From Bolinopsis microptera (taxonomy: Eukaryota; Ctenophora; Tentaculata; Lobata; Bolinopsidae): 60,000 nucleotides of DNA. Made by a program: the position numbers and the translations under genes. Of the stretch, positions 57,249 through 60,000 are shown one piece after another. The stretch covers positions 10,853,113 to 10,913,112 of the forward strand of contig NC_087081.1 in NCBI RefSeq assembly GCF_026151205.1. The letters are read 5' to 3'. The notes under the pieces are model-generated. The model was not told the origin of the DNA, made no database searches, and worked only from the letters and a program-made list of their open reading frames with translations. Position 1 is the stretch's first letter; every line of letters starts with the position of its first letter.

Positions 57249-58955
57249 GTAGGACCCTAGAGCGGAGTCAAATCGCCAGGGTAGGAATCTAGAGCGGAAC
57301 CCCCTTACCGGAACCATACTATAAGGACCCTAGAGTGGAGTCAAATCGCCAGGATAGGACTCTAGAGCGGAACTCCCTTACCGAAACCATACTATGAGGA
57401 CTCTAGAGCGGTACCCACATGTAAATTTTGGAGCGGTTAGAAATTTGAGATCGGACTGTAGAGTGGACTTGGTCGGAAGATTGAAATCAGATTAGATACA
57501 ACTCGTGATTGATTATTATAATTGTGAGATTAGAATAATTCATGGAGTTGTTGAAGCAGAAAATTGTCCTAGATTATTTATATTATACATCATATCATAT
57601 TGTAATTTTTAGATACGTTAGACAATTGTTCGGTATAAACTTCTTCCATTTGACTGAAATATCCTGATGCTACTCTAAAATGCAAAAAGATTCTTTGATA
57701 AAGAAGTATAATTATGAACTGGTCGATGTGATTTCGCTAAGCGAAATACCGACCAAGTACGTGCACTCAAGCAGATCATTTAGGAATGAGGATCTCATCG
57801 CGTGACACTTTAGCACCTACTAAGGGTATCTCATGTTCAGTCTAGTGACAGGGTATGTTCCAGATCAGATCCCATCGCATAGCGGTTCTTGTTAGTGATT
57901 TCGATAGTGCAGTATAAATGTCACAGAATTTAGTTTAGTATATCACATTCGATTCCTACTCCTCTTCACAACTATCTACAATATGCTGAGTAACAGTTAT
58001 TACTTAACTCTTCCTGAGAAGGCCGTCTTCATCCGGGGACGAACAGCTGAGGTGGGTACGGGAGAACGGACTGAAGAAGGACTACGACGAAGGAATTAAC
58101 GACCCCCTTACCAATTCCTGGACTTCAGGTCCTGTTCGAGTGTGGATACGTAGACTTATGCACTATGCAGCTTGCCTTTCTCCCAGTGGACGATGTTCTC
58201 CCTTCTTTCATGGAGCTCCTAGATCTTATACCCTCCCACCTTGGCCTCGACGACTTCCTTAACTACTTCATGACGAATTGGGTACAGGGAGTTTCCACCG
58301 CTCGTAGCACCAAACCTGCCCGCTTTCCTCCGCAATCCTGGAACCTCGTCGACCGGACTACCTGCAACTTCAACTACGCAGAGGCCTTTGTTGGGACACT
58401 GTTACCCAACTATCTGGACCTTTCTTCAAGCCGTCTACATAGAACAGTCCACTACAGATGAGATGATGCTCAAGGAGAGTTACGGGGATGCTCCTCCTGC
58501 AAAACGAGCCCGTCAGCGTACCAAGGATAGCCGACTGGCACATTTAGTAAAAGTCTACGACGATCATGACATTGTCTCACTCTCCCACCTTGACATGTTG
58601 AGGAACGTGATGGTCGAGGAACTGAGTGAACTATTTTAAGATATTTGATTCGCAGTATTAATGTATAATAAGTTGTATCAATTCTATCATCATTATGTGA
58701 CGACTATTATTAATCATTGATTAAAAAACATAGCTCAATCTTCAAAACTTTACTCTCAAATTTCTAACCGCTCTAAAATTTGCATGTGGGTACCGCTCTA
58801 GAGTCTTCATAGTATGGGTCCGGTAAGGGAGTTCCGCTCTAGAATCCTACCTTGGCGATTTGACTCCGCTCTAGGGTCCTCATAGTATGGGTCCGGTAAG
58901 GGGGTTCCGCTCTAGAGTCCTACCCTGGCGATTTGACTCCGCTCTAGGGTCCTAC
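57249..58955 (+). mobile_element. Mutator-like element with 202 bp TIRs
   Basis: 57249-57450 and 58754-58955 are reverse complements beginning GTAGGACCCTAGAGCGGAG. Each arm itself holds two copies of a roughly 75 bp unit. The transposase remnant at 58040-58639 lies between them. No target duplication directly flanks these TIRs, so they may be subterminal parts of the larger 56371-59323 element. Confidence 0.7.
58040..58639 (+). pseudogene. Mutator-like transposase C-terminal remnant
   Basis: The plus strand encodes QLRWVRENGLKKDYDEG, then AFLPVDDVLPSFMELLD, FPPQSWNLVDRTTCNFNYAE, and in another frame GHCYPTIWTFLQAVYIEQS, ending MVEELSELF-stop. The order ALAFLPxxDV...PPxxWNVxxR...NxxEA...HPxIWxFLxxLxxEQ is the C-terminal part of animal Mutator-like (MULE) transposases. 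The catalytic N-terminal part is missing and at least two frame changes occur. Confidence 0.75.
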
Positions 58956-59270
58956 TTTCGAATTTGCTTTTCTTGAATAGTCAAATGTTTGGTATATGTT
59001 TGATATAATACATTTCTATTTTCTTTATTTGTCATATGAATCTTTAAAGATCATTCCAAGCGTTATAAAGCATGAAACATGTCTCTTATTCAAGTACTAA
59101 TAATATTTGCGAATTTAAAGTCATCCTAAAGGTCAAATATGAAGACCTAGATTCATGGCATAAATTGGCATAAATGGAGAATTGGCCAAACAAAATTACC
59201 ATTTATGCCATGAAATTTCTATGCCATTTGATGAATTTTATGCCATTTGTCTCCATTCTATGCCATTGGT

Positions 59271-59324
<54 letters not shown>

Positions 59325-59331
59325 TTAGTAC

Positions 59332-59780
59332 TTGTCCCTAACAATTAAAAAAACCGAGTTTCGACATCTTGACCCACTCAGGCCTCTCCCAGGGGCCACG
59401 CCCACCCCAAAATTACTGAAATCCAAGTCAAATCAAGAATGAGAATCTTTACCCTTGTATGGGATTTATGTTCCGGGGTATTTGGAACATGCTTAGGATG
59501 TTTAATAGTTATTACCTGTCCCAAACCATCAGAAAGACCGAGTTTCGACATCTTGACTCACTCAGGCCACTCCCAGGGGCCTCGCCCACCCCAAAATTAC
59601 TGAAATCCAGGTCAAATCAAAAATGAGAATCTTTACCCCTGTAGGAGATTTATGTTCCGGGGTATTTGGAACATGATTTGGTGGTTAGATAGGAAGTACC
59701 TGACCCCAACAACCAGAGAAACTAATTTTCGACGTCTTGACCCACTCAGGCCACTCCCAGGGACAATTCGAAACTATTTT
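59332..59780 (+). repeat. 184 bp tandem repeat, about 2.5 further units
   Basis: The GAGTTTCGACATCTTGAC block recurs at about 59356, 59540 and (diverged) 59724, a period of 184. Units include CCCAGGGGCC and TTTATGTTCCGGGGTATTTG. Confidence 0.9.
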
Positions 59781-59812
59781 TAGGGGATTTGAAATCCGTG
59801 TCAAATCCCCTA
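59781..59812. repeat. 12 bp perfect hairpin
   Basis: TAGGGGATTTGA and TCAAATCCCCTA surround an eight-base loop. It follows directly on the end of the 184 bp array. Confidence 0.8.
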
Positions 59813-60000
59813 CAAAATCCCCAACAAAATTCAGGGAAACGTCTTCTGCTACGTTACTCGGAATTGTAACGCGCAATTTAACAATTTGTAGACAAAGAAG
59901 CGCGCCGCGAACCACGCGGAATATCAATTGTCTCTTCAAGTATTTCAAACTCTGTTGACAAAATAAATTGATTGTGACTCTAATAATGGATTACAAATTA

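Larger units (their letters stand above)
56371..59323. mobile_element. 2953 bp insertion with G/C-tract ends and 8 bp target duplication
   Basis: The ends are GGGGGGGTACCAATGGCAT and ATGCCATTGGTACC followed by 52 C, flanked by GTTAGTAC at 56363-56370 and 59324-59331. Neighbouring 184 bp units show the uninterrupted site. About 125 bp next to each end is a direct repeat (ATGGCATAAATGG, GGAGAATTGGCCAAACAAAA). It contains a transposase remnant and a second, inner pair of TIRs. Confidence 0.85.

Overview
The window looks like nuclear DNA of an invertebrate animal. It is AT-rich, its genes have spliceosomal introns with GTAAGT/AG borders, it has an interstitial TTAGGG telomere-type array, and it encodes animal extracellular modules (kringle, thrombospondin type 1, hevein-like chitin-binding). 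I cannot fix the phylum. Most of the 60 kb is transposable elements, many built as large inverted repeats. No rRNA, CRISPR array or bacterial operon is visible.

Main gene. On the minus strand, from 21142 down to 6957, 18 exons assemble into one open frame of about 1391 residues: a signal peptide, one chitin-binding-like domain, four kringle/TSP1 modules and two C-terminal TSP1 + chitin-binding exons. Each kringle is split over three exons (phases 1-2, 2-2, 2-1) and every module begins and ends in phase 1, so modules can be duplicated without breaking the frame. Two of the modules belong to a 3.0 kb tandem duplication (12.07-15.07-18.04 kb, with a third partial unit) that carried a LINE fragment and a TIR element with it.

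Layout. 0-2.1 kb: repeat fragments. 2.13-6.02 kb: a giant palindromic element containing a solo LTR. 6.9-21.1 kb: the kringle/TSP1 gene, with LINE remnants at 10.5-12.2 kb. 21.2-24.9 kb: TIR elements, hairpins and a 300 bp direct duplication. 24.9-28.9 kb: a 276 bp satellite with a 552 bp higher-order pattern. 30.3-31.7 kb: a truncated pogo-like element abutting 12 TTAGGG, 61 TCCTGGG and about 7 copies of a 14-mer. 34.93 kb: a possible first exon. 35.1-42.8 kb: nested palindromes around an inverted dimer of a Penelope-like retroelement. 43.6-44.8 kb: a 51 bp minisatellite next to a small secreted-protein gene or pseudogene on the minus strand. 47.8-48.1 kb: a LINE tail. 48.9-49.65 kb: the first three exons of a cytochrome b561 gene. 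52-54.3 kb: foldback, LINE ORF1 and nested hAT-type elements. 56.37-59.32 kb: a 2.95 kb insertion with an exact 8 bp target duplication and a Mutator-like transposase remnant, sitting in a 184 bp tandem repeat.

Firm statements are those read directly from the sequence (repeats, target duplications, exon phases, cysteine patterns). Gene functions are family-level only, and no transcript evidence is available.
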